Numbered from the stretch's first letter, positions 36,809 through 46,304 are shown. The stretch is 57,792 nt of DNA from Rubrivivax sp. (GCA_021298085.1 JAJTDE010000010.1:1-57792); one strand, 5' to 3'. Translations and numbers: made by a program. Notes: generated from the sequence alone by a model not told the origin.

Positions 36809-36830
36809 CTACAATGATCGATGATTGTAG
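36809..36830. promoter_or_regulatory. Near-palindrome with TACAAT on both strands, between rubredoxin and thiD
   Basis: The 22-base element has seven-base arms CTACAAT and ATTGTAG around a central ATCGAT, broken by one mismatched pair. Each arm supplies a TACAAT -10-like hexamer, one per strand, suited to divergent transcription of the rubredoxin gene and the thiD-like gene. It could equally be an operator. No good -35 element is evident on either side. Confidence 0.4.
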
Positions 36831-36973
36831 CCAGCCGGTTTCGACCAATTGGCAAGCGAATGTAGGCGCTTATTCGGCGCAGACGGCTGGGCCGCCCTGC
36901 CGCTTCGTCCCGAAGCAGCAAGTCGACGCCGATGTTTGTGTCGCTTGGGTGTCATGGCCCAGGAAGCCGTGCG

Positions 36974-37993
36974 ATGAGCAGCGACAGAAAATCTCCCCCT
37001 CCGCCCCGGCATGCTGGCAAGAGCAAGCCAGGCACGCCCGAAGGCGACGAGCCCCAGGTGCTGGAACAAGGCACCGATTCGGCCCCGCCGGCGTGTGTCG
37101 TCTGCTTCAATGCCAACGACCCCAGCGGCGCAGCCGGGCTGGCCGGCGACATCTCCACCGTGGCGGCCATGGGCGCCCACCCCTTGCCGGTGGTCACCAG
37201 CCTGTGGTTGCGTGACACCGCAGAGATCTTTGACCACAGCCCGATCGAGGACGAACAGGTCATCGAGCAGGCCCGCACGGTGCTGGAAGACATCGACGTG
37301 GCCGGCTTCAAGGTCGGTTTTCTGGGTTCGGCCGATACCGTCAGCGCAGTGGCCGAGATCCTCTCCGACTACGCCCATGTGCCGGTGGTGGCCTACATGC
37401 CCGATCTCAGCTGGCTCGACGAAGACCAGCTGCAGCCCTACCTGGAGGCCTGGCGAGAACTGATCCTCCCAGCCGCTGAGGTGCTGGTGGGCAACCACAA
37501 GACCCTCACCGACTGCCTGCTCCCTGAGTGGGACAGTGAACGCCCGCCGTCGGCACGCGAGCTGGCCGTGGCCGCCGGTCAGCGTGGCACGCGTTACGTG
37601 CTGGTGACGGGCATCATGCTGCCCGCCCGCGGCACCGAACACTTCATCGACAACGTGCTGGCCTCGCCGCAGGGTGCGGTATCGGGTGAAAAGTTTGAGC
37701 GCTTCGAGGCGGGTTTTGTCGGGGCCGGAGAAACTCTGTCGGCGGCACTGGCGGCGCTGCTGGCCGCCGGTGGCGAGCTGCAGGCCGCGGTTGGCGAGGC
37801 GCTGGCCTTCCTGGACCAGAGCCTGGATTCCGGCTTCCGGCCCGGCATGGGCAACATCGTGCCTGACCGGTTCTTCTGGGCCCTGCCGCAACCAGAAGAC
37901 GGCGAGGGCGAGGACGGCTTCGCGCCACACGCCGCCAACGACGAGGACGACACACCCGATGGGACACCCTCAGGCCCTCGACGCGTCCATTGA
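36974..37993 (+). CDS. thiD: Hydroxymethylpyrimidine/phosphomethylpyrimidine kinase (ThiD-like)
   Basis: This 339-residue ribokinase-fold enzyme should phosphorylate HMP and HMP-P for thiamine synthesis. The family motif appears in altered form as CFNANDPSGAAGLAGDI (usually GSDxSGGAGIQAD). The C-terminal domain has the anion-hole region FVGAGETLSAALAALLA in place of the usual GTGCTxS-like motif. A polar N-terminal extension of about 35 residues and an acidic C-terminal tail frame the core. The start at 36974 follows AGGA. It precedes hemL, a common Burkholderiales order. The divergent motifs leave its exact substrate less certain than for E. coli ThiD. Confidence 0.85.
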   Translation: MSSDRKSPPPPRHAGKSKPGTPEGDEPQVLEQGTDSAPPACVVCFNANDPSGAAGLAGDISTVAAMGAHPLPVVTSLWLRDTAEIFDHSPIEDEQVIEQARTVLEDIDVAGFKVGFLGSADTVSAVAEILSDYAHVPVVAYMPDLSWLDEDQLQPYLEAWRELILPAAEVLVGNHKTLTDCLLPEWDSERPPSARELAVAAGQRGTRYVLVTGIMLPARGTEHFIDNVLASPQGAVSGEKFERFEAGFVGAGETLSAALAALLAAGGELQAAVGEALAFLDQSLDSGFRPGMGNIVPDRFFWALPQPEDGEGEDGFAPHAANDEDDTPDGTPSGPRRVH

Positions 37994-38011
37994 CACGGCG
38001 ACGCACCAGGC

Positions 38012-38030
38012 CGCCCGTCCCTGACGGGCG
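38012..38030 (+). terminator. GC-rich stem-loop between thiD and hemL
   Basis: CGCCCGT and ACGGGCG form a seven-base stem with a CCCTG loop, 19 bases after the thiD-like stop. There is no T-tract, so it may weaken readthrough or protect the mRNA end rather than act as a strong terminator. Confidence 0.3.
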
Positions 38031-38075
38031 TGCCGGGGCGGTCCTGCCGAACAACACCACCGGAGACACCCAGCC

Positions 38076-39368
38076 ATGAGCAGCAACGACCAGCTTTTCG
38101 AACGTGCCCAGCGCGTCATACCGGGGGGCGTCAATTCGCCCGTGCGCGCCTTCCGTGCCGTGGGCGGCACACCGCGCTTTGTCCAGCGCGCCCAGGGCGC
38201 CTACTTCTGGGACGCCGAAGGCACGCGCTACACCGATTACATCGGCTCCTGGGGGCCGATGATCCTCGGGCATGGCAACCCCGCCGTGCTGGAAGCCGTG
38301 CAACGCGCCGCGCTCGACGGCTTCAGCTTTGGCGCGCCCACCGAACGCGAGATCGAACTGGCCGAGGCCATCATCGCGCTGGTGCCCGGCGTGGAACAGC
38401 TGCGCCTGGTGTCCAGTGGCACCGAGGCCGGCATGAGCGCACTGCGCCTGGCCCGCGGCTTCACCGGCCGCAACAAGATCGTGAAGTTCGAGGGCTGCTA
38501 CCACGGGCATGCCGATGCGCTGCTGGTGAAGGCAGGCTCGGGCCTGGCCACTTTCGGCCACCCCACCAGCGCCGGCGTGCCGGCCGAGGTGGCGCAGCAC
38601 ACCCTGGTGCTGGAGTACAACAACCTGCAACAACTGGACGAGGTCTTTGCGACCCAGGGTCATGAACTGGCCTGCGTGATGATCGAGCCGATCGCCGGGA
38701 ACATGAACTTCGTGCGCGCCAGCCTGCCGTTCATGCAGCGCCTGCGCGAGCTGTGCAGCGCGCACGGCACGCTGCTGGTCTTTGACGAAGTGATGACGGG
38801 CTTCAGGGTGGCGCTCGGCGGCGCTGCCAGCGTCTACGCCAGCCAGCTGCCCGGCTTCAAGCCCGACCTCTACGTCTTTGGCAAGGTCATCGGTGGTGGC
38901 ATGCCGCTGGCGGCGTTTGGTGGCCCACGCGAGGTCATGCAGAAGCTGGCCCCACTGGGCCCGGTCTACCAGGCCGGCACCTTGTCCGGCAATCCGGTGG
39001 CCACCGCCTGCGGACTGGCCACGCTGCACGAGATCAGCAAGCCGGGCTTCTTTGATGCCCTGTCAGCCCGCACCCGCTCGCTGGTGGCAGGCTTGCAGGG
39101 CGCGGCCGACGCGGCGGGCGTGCCCTTCAGCAGCGACAGCCAAGGGGGGATGTTCGGCTTCTTCTTCGGCGCGCCACTGCCGCAGAACTATGGCCAGGTC
39201 ATGGCCACCGACAAGGAGCGCTTCAACCGCTTCTTCCACGGCATGCTCAGGCGCGGTGTGTACCTGGCGCCGGCCCTCTATGAAGCCGGCTTTGTCAGCG
39301 CCGCCCACAGCCAGGCTGACATCGACGCCACGGTGCAGGCCGCCGCCGAGGCCCTGCGCGAGGGTTGA
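38076..39368 (+). CDS. hemL: Glutamate-1-semialdehyde 2,1-aminomutase
   Basis: This PLP enzyme makes 5-aminolevulinate in the C5 pathway of tetrapyrrole synthesis. The 430-residue protein has the family start [17 protein letters not shown], the substrate motif [14 protein letters not shown], and [16 protein letters not shown]. The PLP lysine is Lys270 in [17 protein letters not shown]. The ATG is preceded by GGAGA. Its presence shows use of the glutamate C5 route for this step. It converges on a small exported protein gene. Confidence 0.97.
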   Translation: MSSNDQLFERAQRVIPGGVNSPVRAFRAVGGTPRFVQRAQGAYFWDAEGTRYTDYIGSWGPMILGHGNPAVLEAVQRAALDGFSFGAPTEREIELAEAIIALVPGVEQLRLVSSGTEAGMSALRLARGFTGRNKIVKFEGCYHGHADALLVKAGSGLATFGHPTSAGVPAEVAQHTLVLEYNNLQQLDEVFATQGHELACVMIEPIAGNMNFVRASLPFMQRLRELCSAHGTLLVFDEVMTGFRVALGGAASVYASQLPGFKPDLYVFGKVIGGGMPLAAFGGPREVMQKLAPLGPVYQAGTLSGNPVATACGLATLHEISKPGFFDALSARTRSLVAGLQGAADAAGVPFSSDSQGGMFGFFFGAPLPQNYGQVMATDKERFNRFFHGMLRRGVYLAPALYEAGFVSAAHSQADIDATVQAAAEALREG

Positions 39369-39380
39369 GCGGTAGGCACG

Positions 39381-39415
39381 GGCAGCGCCGGGGGTGGCAA
39401 GCCCTGGGCGCTGCC
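39381..39415. terminator. Bidirectional hairpin between hemL and the convergent DUF6152-type gene
   Basis: GGCAGCGCC (39381-39389) pairs perfectly with GGCGCTGCC (39407-39415). Part of the intervening sequence, GGGGG and CCC, can extend the stem. It sits 12 bases after the hemL stop in a convergent gap. A T-tract is missing, as is common at GC-rich bacterial gene ends. Confidence 0.45.
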
Positions 39416-39447
39416 GGCGCTGGGCACGCGGCGGTCCGTCGTGGTCC

Positions 39448-39930
39448 TCAGGCCGGTGACGAGCGCAGCGCGTAGACGCCGCCGCCCACCCACAGGTATT
39501 CGGCCCGCAAGATCGCCGCGCCCTTTTCGCCGGCAAAGGTAAAGCCCAGGACGGCCAGTGGCATGCCGTCCTGCACCTGGGGCACCTTCCAGGCCTGCAT
39601 GCGGGTCAGGGGCGCCAGCTCCACCTGCCAGCGCTTGTCACTGCGGGTGGGCAACTGGGCCTGGCGCAGCAGGGTTGCGCCATCCACGGGTGCGGTCTGC
39701 GCCGGTACGGCGCGGCCGGCCAGGTCGGCGGGCAGCTTGAGCCCGGCAGCAACGTCCAGCTCCAGCTCGGCATGCGGGTTGCGCCACAGCACGTTGGCCG
39801 CCTTGCCTTCCAGATAGACAGGCCGGGTCTGGTCGAAGCTGCTCCAGCCATGGTGGGCGCGTGCGGGTGTGGCCAGCCACGACAGGCTGCCGGCACCCAG
39901 CACACCCAGGACAAACGGACGTCGTTGCAT
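39448..39930 (-). CDS. Small exported protein, DUF6152-like
   Basis: The 160-residue protein has a signal peptide that may be of the twin-arginine type (MQRRPFVLGVLGAGS, cleavage after ATPARA). The mature start AHHGWSSFDQTRPVYLEGKAANVLWRNPHAEL matches the DUF6152 family by my recognition. Its function is unknown; the HHGW start and NPHAEL motif suggest a metal- or ligand-binding beta domain (inference). GGAGA precedes the ATG. It follows a small membrane protein gene on the same strand by 48 bases, and the two probably form a pair. Confidence 0.78.
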   Translation of the reverse strand: MQRRPFVLGVLGAGSLSWLATPARAHHGWSSFDQTRPVYLEGKAANVLWRNPHAELELDVAAGLKLPADLAGRAVPAQTAPVDGATLLRQAQLPTRSDKRWQVELAPLTRMQAWKVPQVQDGMPLAVLGFTFAGEKGAAILRAEYLWVGGGVYALRSSPA

Positions 39931-39978
39931 CTCAAGGTCTCCGGTGGGGCTTGGCGCGCGGTGCGCACCAGCGTGGGC

Positions 39979-40449
39979 TCAAGCGTAGGCAATCCAGCGC
40001 CCGCACACGAGCGCAGCCAGCCAAAGCCCCAGCGACAGCACGGTCTGCAGCCGGGCCAGCGCATCCAGGCGCTGCAGTCCGCCACGCAGGTGGAACAGCA
40101 CCGCGTTGCCACCGGCCAGCGTCACCAGCCCCAGTTTCCACACAAAGAACCGGTTGGCCAGCAGCTCGGCTGGCTGCGTGGCAAACATCAGCATGCCGCT
40201 CAGCGCCATCAGCCCGAAGCCCAGCAGCGACAGCGGCAGCGCCAGCCGCGACAACGCGCCGATGTCCAGCGTGCGCGCCGCGCCCCACACCCGCAGTTCC
40301 ACCAGCACCAGGTTGCCCAGCAGCAAGGCCAGGCCCATCAGGTGCACAACCTCCAGCGCCGGGTAGGCCCAGCTGCTGCTGGCCAGCGCCGGCAGCAGGA
40401 CCACGGGCAAGGCCTGAGACGGCTCAGCCACCGCACGACGCCACTTCAT
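39979..40449 (-). CDS. Small integral membrane protein, possibly DUF6644-like
   Basis: The 156-residue protein has about four hydrophobic helices: around LEVVHLMGLALLLGNLVLVEL, LALPLSLLGFGLMALSGML, KLGLVTLAGGNAVLF and TVLSLGLWLAALVCG. A conserved-looking WAYPALEVVHLMG with one histidine begins the first helix, and an FVWKLGL motif precedes the third. It is encoded next to the DUF6152-like exported protein and may be its membrane partner. I cannot assign a biochemical function. No clear ribosome-binding site precedes the ATG. Confidence 0.7.
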   Translation of the reverse strand: MKWRRAVAEPSQALPVVLLPALASSSWAYPALEVVHLMGLALLLGNLVLVELRVWGAARTLDIGALSRLALPLSLLGFGLMALSGMLMFATQPAELLANRFFVWKLGLVTLAGGNAVLFHLRGGLQRLDALARLQTVLSLGLWLAALVCGRWIAYA

Positions 40450-40489
40450 TCATGGGACAGAGGCTACCCGAGGTGCCGGGCAAGTGCCG

Positions 40490-40517
40490 TTGCAAGGTCA
40501 GCTTGCCTTCCTAGAAT
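40490..40517 (+). promoter_or_regulatory. Promoter of mpl, predicting a leaderless mRNA
   Basis: TTGCAA (40490-40495) and TAGAAT (40512-40517) are 16 bases apart. The -10 hexamer ends only six bases before the mpl ATG, so transcription should begin at or next to the start codon. No Shine-Dalgarno sequence is present, which agrees. Confidence 0.5.
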
Positions 40518-40523
40518 GGCCCG

Positions 40524-41897
40524 ATGCACTTACATATTCTGGGGATCTGCGGCACCTTCATGGGTGGCATCGCCGCCATCGCACGGGAGGCCGGCCACCG
40601 CGTGACAGGCTGTGATGCGCAGGTCTACCCGCCCATGAGCGATCAGCTGCGGGCCCTGGGCATCGACCTGATCGAGGGCTACGACGCCAACCAGCTGCAG
40701 CTCCAGCCGGACGTCTTTGTCATCGGCAACGTGGTCAAGCGCGGCATGCCGCTGATGGAGGCCGTCCTGAACGCCGGCGCGCGCATGACCAGCGGGCCAC
40801 AGTGGCTGGCCGAGAACGTGCTGCAGGGCCGGCATGTGCTGGCCGTGGCGGGCACCCATGGCAAGACCACCACCACCTCCATGCTGGCCTGGATCCTGGA
40901 GTGCGCTGGCCAGCACCCGGGGTTCCTGGTGGGCGGGGTGCCACAGAACTTCGGCATCTCGGCACGCCTGGGCAGCGGGCGCGGCTTTGTGATCGAGGCC
41001 GATGAGTACGACACCGCCCTGTTCGACAAGCGCAGCAAGTTTGTGCACTACCGGCCGCGCACGGCCGTGCTGAACAACCTCGAGTACGACCACGCAGACA
41101 TCTTCCCCGACCTCGCCGCCATCGAGACCCAGTTCCACCACCTGGTGCGCACCATGCCCACCGAGGCGCGTATCGTTGTCAACGCCCGCGACGACGCCTT
41201 GAAGCGGGTGCTTCAGCGTGCCTGCTACAGCGAAGTCCAGCGCTTCGGCACCCGGCGCGAAGAACCGGGTGGCCTGTGCGCCCGCGGCGAGGCCGACGCC
41301 TTTGACGTGCTGCGCGGCAGCCTCAAGCTCGGGCGTGTGGAATGGAACCTCATCGGCGAGCACAACCAGCTCAACGCCCTGGCGGCCATCGGTGCCGCCG
41401 AGCACCTGGGTGTGGCGCCCGCCGAGGCCTGCGAGGCGCTGGCGCGCTTCGAGAACGTGCGGCGCCGCATGGAACTGCGCGGCGAAGCGGGCGGCGTGAA
41501 GGTCTACGACGACTTTGCCCACCACCCCACCGCCATGCGCACCACCATCAACGGCCTGCGTCGCAAGGTGGGGCTGCAACGCGTCCTGGCGGTCTTCGAA
41601 CCCCGCTCCAACACCATGAAGCTGGGCGCGATGAAGGCCCAGCTGCCCTGGGCCCTGGAAGAGGCCGACCTCAGCTTCTGCCTGCAGGGCGACTGGGGCT
41701 GGAGCGCGGCTGAAGCGCTGCAGCCGATGGGCCGGCAGGCCGTGGTGGCCGATTCCGTGCCTGCCTTGGTGGCGGCCATCGCACGGGTGGCCAAGCCCGG
41801 TGACCACATCCTGTGCATGAGCAACGGCGGCTTTGGCGGCATCCATGACAGCCTGCTGAAGGCACTGATGCCCCCTCAGGATAAACCCGCTGCTTGA
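40524..41897 (+). CDS. mpl: UDP-MurNAc:L-alanyl-gamma-D-glutamyl-meso-diaminopimelate ligase (Mpl)
   Basis: This recycling enzyme attaches the murein tripeptide to UDP-N-acetylmuramic acid. The 457-residue protein has an N-terminal Rossmann-type motif MHLHILGICGTFMGGIA and the ATP P-loop AGTHGKTTTTSMLAWIL. Mur-ligase motifs EADEYDTALFDKRSKF, NNLEYDHADIF and YDDFAHHPTAMRTTI follow. These separate it from MurC. It is divergent from the small membrane protein gene. The ATG is supported by promoter position and family alignment rather than by a ribosome-binding site. Confidence 0.96.
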   Translation: MHLHILGICGTFMGGIAAIAREAGHRVTGCDAQVYPPMSDQLRALGIDLIEGYDANQLQLQPDVFVIGNVVKRGMPLMEAVLNAGARMTSGPQWLAENVLQGRHVLAVAGTHGKTTTTSMLAWILECAGQHPGFLVGGVPQNFGISARLGSGRGFVIEADEYDTALFDKRSKFVHYRPRTAVLNNLEYDHADIFPDLAAIETQFHHLVRTMPTEARIVVNARDDALKRVLQRACYSEVQRFGTRREEPGGLCARGEADAFDVLRGSLKLGRVEWNLIGEHNQLNALAAIGAAEHLGVAPAEACEALARFENVRRRMELRGEAGGVKVYDDFAHHPTAMRTTINGLRRKVGLQRVLAVFEPRSNTMKLGAMKAQLPWALEEADLSFCLQGDWGWSAAEALQPMGRQAVVADSVPALVAAIARVAKPGDHILCMSNGGFGGIHDSLLKALMPPQDKPAA

Positions 41898-42062
41898 GCG
41901 GGGTCAGGGGCTGCAGCGCGGTTGAAGACTGACCGGGCCCACACCGTCCTTCCCACCAAAACCGCCGGTCGTCGCAAGCCCCTGAGGCACAAGCACGCAG
42001 ACTGCGTTATGGTGGCCGTTTCGCAGAATCTGCTCGGGCGAACGCTGCCCGCTACTGACGCC

Positions 42063-44915
42063 ATGAATCGCCTTGACTCCTCCGCCTCTCAGGCTGCCTT
42101 CACGCCGCGCTGGCTGACCACCCTCATCGCCTTGGGTGCCTTTGGCACGCTGGCCGGCTGCGCCACCGCGCTGGCTCCCACTGCCGGCCCGGCCGCGGCG
42201 AATACCGCCGCCGCGCCCGCCACGGCCGCAAAGCCGCCCACGGTGGCGCCCGCGGCAACCCCCGGTGCAGCCCCGGGCGCTGCCGGTGCCGCGCCCGCAC
42301 CCGCCACCCCACCCAGCGCCGCGACACCCCCGCGGGCGCCCGGCTCACCCGCCCCCTTTGCCGAGGTCACCCGGCAGGCCAAGTCCAGCGCGGGCTTCCT
42401 GACGGTGTGGACGCAGGACGCCAAGACCTGGCTGGAGATCCCGGCAGCGCTGCTGGACAAGCCCTTTTTCCTCGGCGCCTCGATCAGCAGCGGCCTGGGC
42501 GAACGCTTTTTCCTGCCTGGCCTGATGCCGCCAGAGCGTGTAGTGATGTTCAAGCGGGTGGGCGACAACGTGCAGCTGATCGCGGTCAGCCTGCACGCGC
42601 GGACCACCCCCGGCACGCCGCTGGCCCGCGCCATCGCCGAAAGCTACTCCGACAGCCTGCTGGCGGCTGCGCCGCTGGCGGCAGCACCCCACCCCGAGCG
42701 CAAGTCGTTGCTGGTGGACGCGCAAGCCCTGCTGGGCGGTGACCTCTTCGGTGTCTCCACGCAGGTGGAGGCCGCGTTCCGCCTGCCGTATGCCCTGGAC
42801 CGCGCCAACTCCCGCATCGAGACGGCCCGCACCAGCGACAAGGCCACCACGCTGAACTTCAAGCACCACTTCGGCGTGCCCAAGCTGCCCGCCCCGCCCG
42901 TGATGGTGCCGGGGGCACCGCCGCCCAACCCGGCGGCCATGCCCAACCCGCCGAGCACCGTGCCCGATGCCCGCAGCTTCTTCCTGGGCATCGCGCTGAC
43001 ACTCGCGCCACTGCCGGCCACGCCGATGACACCACGCCTGGCCGACCAGCGTGTGGGCTTCTTCACCGATGGTTTCCGCGACCTCTCCAACGACACCGGC
43101 GGAGACCGTCGCACGCACTACATCACACGCTGGCGCCTCGAGAAGAAAGACCCGGCCGCGCCCGTGTCAGACCCGAAGGAACCCATCCGCGCCGTGATGG
43201 ACCGCAACATCCCGCCGAAGTGGCGCGATGCCGTGCGCGCCGGCATCGTCGAATGGAACAAGGCCTTCGAACGCGCCGGTTTCAGCAACGCCATCGTGGT
43301 TGAACAGCAGGCCGACGACGCCGAGTGGTCCAGCACCGAAGGCACCCGCATGCTGGCCGTGCGCTGGTTTGCCATGGAAGGCCCTGGCGCCACCGCCGTG
43401 GGCCCGAGCCAGACCGACGCCCGCACCGGCGAGATCCTGCGCGGGGCGGCCATCATTCCCGAGAACTGGGTCAGGCTGTTCCGCACCCGGGCGGCCGATG
43501 CACCCACACGTGTGCCCACCGCCCAACTGTCCAGCCTCTTCAGCAGGCGCAGCAACGGGATGGTTCATGAACATGCCGATGGCACGGTCTGCGACAACGC
43601 GCACAGCGCCATGGAGCAGGCGCAGTTCGGTTTTGCGCTGCTGGTCGAGCGCGGCACCATCGCCCCCGACGGCCCCGAGGCCAACAAGTACATCGCCGAC
43701 GCCCTGAAGGACGTGGTCATGCACGAGGTAGGCCATGCCATCGGGCTGCGCCACAACTTCCGTGCGTCCACGGGTGTGACCCAGGCCCAGCTGCGCGACG
43801 CCCGGTTTGTGGCTGAACGCGGTGTGTCCAACTCGGTGATGGACTACAACGCGTTGAACATCGCCCTGGGCAGCGAAGGCCCGTCGGCCCACCACATGAC
43901 CACGCTGGGCATGTATGACTACTGGGCCATCGAGTACGGCTACCGCGAGTTTGCGCCCGGGCAGGAAAAGGCCGGCCTGGCGGCCATCGCCACGCGCCAG
44001 GCCAGCGAACCCGGCTTGGCTTACGGCACCGACGAAGACCTGGTCACCAACAATGACCCGTTGATCAACCAGCGCGACCTCGGCGACAACCCGATGGCCT
44101 TTGCCCAGCGGCAAATGAAACTCTCTCGTGAGTTGTGGGAGCTCACGCAGGCACGCAAGCTGGCCGCCGATGACGACATGACGGTCTACCGCCGCAACCT
44201 CGAGCGGGGCCTGGCAGGTTTCAGCAGCGTGGCGCCGATGCTCGCCAAGTACGTGGGCGGCACCTACACCAGCCGTGCGCTGGCCGGTGCGCAACAGGCC
44301 TTGGTGCAGCCGGTTCCGGTAGCGCAGCAGCGCCAGGCGCTGGACATCCTGGTCAACGAGGTCTTCTCCAGCCGCAGCTTCAAGTTCGACCCTGCGTTCC
44401 TGAGCCGCCTGGGCATTGACCAGTTTGACCGCTGGGCCAGCAACAGGCCGCCGCAGGGCCCGGATTTCAGCCTGGTGGGCGCCGTGCTGGACCTGCAGCG
44501 TGGCGTGCTGGACAACCTGATGTCCGACGGCAAGGCCGTGCGCATGGCTGACAACGAGACCAAGGTCGCCGATGCCAAAGAGCTGCTCAGCTACGCCGAA
44601 CTGCAGGACCGGCTCAGCGCCGCGGTCTGGCAAGAGCTCAAGGCCGGTCCGAAGGACCGCAACATCGACAGCCTGCGCCGCAACCTGCAGCGCGAGCATG
44701 TCAAGCGGCTGGTCGCCGGGCTGGTTCGGCCCACACCCAGCGCCGCCACCGACCTGCGTGCAGTGCATCGCCAGGTGGCCTTGGCCCTCGAAGCCGACCT
44801 GAAGCGCGCACTCGCCGCCGGCGGCTGGACGAGCATCGCCAAGGCGCACCTGGCCGACAGCCAAGCCGCCCTGGCCGAGGCCCTGAAGGCGCCGCTGGTG
44901 AAGCAGGGTGCCTGA
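42063..44915 (+). CDS. Zinc-dependent metalloprotease, predicted lipoprotein (DUF5117/DUF5118 type)
   Basis: The 950-residue protein has a lipobox TLAGC with acylated Cys33, so it is probably anchored in the outer membrane or periplasm. A low-complexity Ala/Pro linker of about 80 residues follows, then a large N-terminal domain. The metzincin-like zinc site HEVGHAIGLRH (His554, Glu555, His558, His564) is followed by NFRAS and, further on, SNSVMDYNALN with the Met-turn methionine. Large secreted zinc proteases of this type occur in Bacteroidetes and Proteobacteria; substrates are unknown. An in-frame extension to 41922 lacks a signal, so 42063 is preferred. Confidence 0.86.
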   Translation: MNRLDSSASQAAFTPRWLTTLIALGAFGTLAGCATALAPTAGPAAANTAAAPATAAKPPTVAPAATPGAAPGAAGAAPAPATPPSAATPPRAPGSPAPFAEVTRQAKSSAGFLTVWTQDAKTWLEIPAALLDKPFFLGASISSGLGERFFLPGLMPPERVVMFKRVGDNVQLIAVSLHARTTPGTPLARAIAESYSDSLLAAAPLAAAPHPERKSLLVDAQALLGGDLFGVSTQVEAAFRLPYALDRANSRIETARTSDKATTLNFKHHFGVPKLPAPPVMVPGAPPPNPAAMPNPPSTVPDARSFFLGIALTLAPLPATPMTPRLADQRVGFFTDGFRDLSNDTGGDRRTHYITRWRLEKKDPAAPVSDPKEPIRAVMDRNIPPKWRDAVRAGIVEWNKAFERAGFSNAIVVEQQADDAEWSSTEGTRMLAVRWFAMEGPGATAVGPSQTDARTGEILRGAAIIPENWVRLFRTRAADAPTRVPTAQLSSLFSRRSNGMVHEHADGTVCDNAHSAMEQAQFGFALLVERGTIAPDGPEANKYIADALKDVVMHEVGHAIGLRHNFRASTGVTQAQLRDARFVAERGVSNSVMDYNALNIALGSEGPSAHHMTTLGMYDYWAIEYGYREFAPGQEKAGLAAIATRQASEPGLAYGTDEDLVTNNDPLINQRDLGDNPMAFAQRQMKLSRELWELTQARKLAADDDMTVYRRNLERGLAGFSSVAPMLAKYVGGTYTSRALAGAQQALVQPVPVAQQRQALDILVNEVFSSRSFKFDPAFLSRLGIDQFDRWASNRPPQGPDFSLVGAVLDLQRGVLDNLMSDGKAVRMADNETKVADAKELLSYAELQDRLSAAVWQELKAGPKDRNIDSLRRNLQREHVKRLVAGLVRPTPSAATDLRAVHRQVALALEADLKRALAAGGWTSIAKAHLADSQAALAEALKAPLVKQGA

Positions 44916-45573
44916 GCCCGTGGCACCGGCTGCCCCCGCAGCCGGTGCGCTGGGTGCGGCCCCTCCGGCGGCACCCACTCACCTGCTCTACCTGCACGGA
45001 TTCCGGTCCTCGCCGCAGTCGTTCAAGGCCCAGCGGATGCTGGCCTGGTTGCGCGAGCACCGCCCCGCGGTGCAGGCCTGGTGCCCGCAGCTTCCGCCCT
45101 CGCCCGACGAGGCCATGGCCCTGGTGCACCAGGGCACGGCGCACTGGCCGGCGGCGCACAGCGCCGTGGTCGGCAGTTCGCTCGGCGGCTTCTACGCGAT
45201 GGGCTTGTCGGCCCAGAAGGCCTGGCCAGCGGTGCTGATCAACCCCGCGGTGGACCCCGCGCGTGACCTGGCCGCCTACATCGGCGAGCAACGCGCCTTC
45301 CATGCGCCCGATGAAGCCTTCTACTTCCGGCCCGAGTACATCGAACAGCTGCGTCGGCACACACTGCCGGGCCTTCCGGGCCCGCTGCCAGCCGAGATCA
45401 CAGCACGCTGGCTGGCCGTCATCGCCACCGGCGACGAGGTGCTGGACTGGCACGAGATGCACACGCGCTGCCAGGGTGCGAAGATGCACATCGTGCAGGG
45501 CAGCGACCATGCCCTGTCTGATTTCGACCAGCACCTGAGCGTCATCCTCCACCACTTGAAACTATGCGACTGA
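44908..45573 (+). CDS. YqiA-type esterase (alpha/beta fold)
   Basis: This 221-residue small esterase has [17 protein letters not shown], the nucleophile elbow [13 protein letters not shown], the acid region ATGDEVLDW and the late histidine GSDHALSDF. That is the full YqiA-type triad. The GTG start at 44908 overlaps the metalloprotease stop by eight bases; an Ala/Pro-rich N-terminus of about 22 residues precedes the conserved core. It overlaps the next gene by ten bases. Physiological substrate unknown. Confidence 0.85.
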   Translation: MPEPVAPAAPAAGALGAAPPAAPTHLLYLHGFRSSPQSFKAQRMLAWLREHRPAVQAWCPQLPPSPDEAMALVHQGTAHWPAAHSAVVGSSLGGFYAMGLSAQKAWPAVLINPAVDPARDLAAYIGEQRAFHAPDEAFYFRPEYIEQLRRHTLPGLPGPLPAEITARWLAVIATGDEVLDWHEMHTRCQGAKMHIVQGSDHALSDFDQHLSVILHHLKLCD

Positions 45574-46304
45574 AGCACAAGGTCTCCATCATCACGGGCG
45601 CCGCACAGGGCATTGGCCTGGCCACGGCACTGAAGTTCGCCGAAGAAGGCGCGTCCGTGGTCGTCTGTGATGTCAAACCCGATGGCGTGGACGCCGCTGC
45701 CGCGATGGTGCGGGCGCGCGGCGCGGCGGTGCTGGGCATCGTCGCCAACGTCACCGACCGTGCCGCACTGGACGCGGTTGCCCAGCAGGCGCAGGTGCGC
45801 TTCGGGCGCATCGATGTGCTGGTCAACAACGCCGGCATCACCCGTGACGCGCGGCTGCAGAAGATGACGCTGGAGCAGTTTGACAGCGTCATCGATGTCA
45901 ACCTGCGGGGCGTCTTCCACGCCACCCAGGCGGTGCTGCCCATGATGCTCGAGCAGCAGTCCGGTGTGATCCTGAACGCCTCCAGCGTGGTGGGCATCTA
46001 TGGCAACTACGGGCAGACCAATTACGCCGCCAGCAAGTTCGGCGTCATCGGCTTCACCAAGACCTGGGCGCGCGAACTGGGCCCCAAGGGCATCCGCGTG
46101 AATGCCGTGGCGCCGGGTTTTGTCGAAACCCCCATCCTGGCCAGCATCCCCGACAAGGTCATGCAGCAGATGCGCGAGCAGGTGCCGCTGCACCGGCTGG
46201 GCCGCCCCGAGGAGATCGCCAACGTGTATGCCTTCCTGGCCAGTGACGAAGCCAGTTATGTCAACGGTGCGGTGATCGAGGTGTCGGGCGGCATGACGGT
46301 GTAA
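45564..46304 (+). CDS. fabG: 3-oxoacyl-ACP reductase-like short-chain dehydrogenase (FabG family)
   Basis: The 246-residue SDR has the NAD(P) motif [16 protein letters not shown], catalytic Ser in [21 protein letters not shown] with the YxxxK pair, and the family C-terminus [12 protein letters not shown]. It probably reduces 3-oxoacyl thioesters. A CDVKP segment after the second strand suggests NAD(H) preference over NADP(H) (Asp at the key position; inference). It is not in a fab cluster, so it may serve a side pathway rather than primary fatty-acid synthesis. Confidence 0.9.
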   Translation: MRLKHKVSIITGAAQGIGLATALKFAEEGASVVVCDVKPDGVDAAAAMVRARGAAVLGIVANVTDRAALDAVAQQAQVRFGRIDVLVNNAGITRDARLQKMTLEQFDSVIDVNLRGVFHATQAVLPMMLEQQSGVILNASSVVGIYGNYGQTNYAASKFGVIGFTKTWARELGPKGIRVNAVAPGFVETPILASIPDKVMQQMREQVPLHRLGRPEEIANVYAFLASDEASYVNGAVIEVSGGMTV

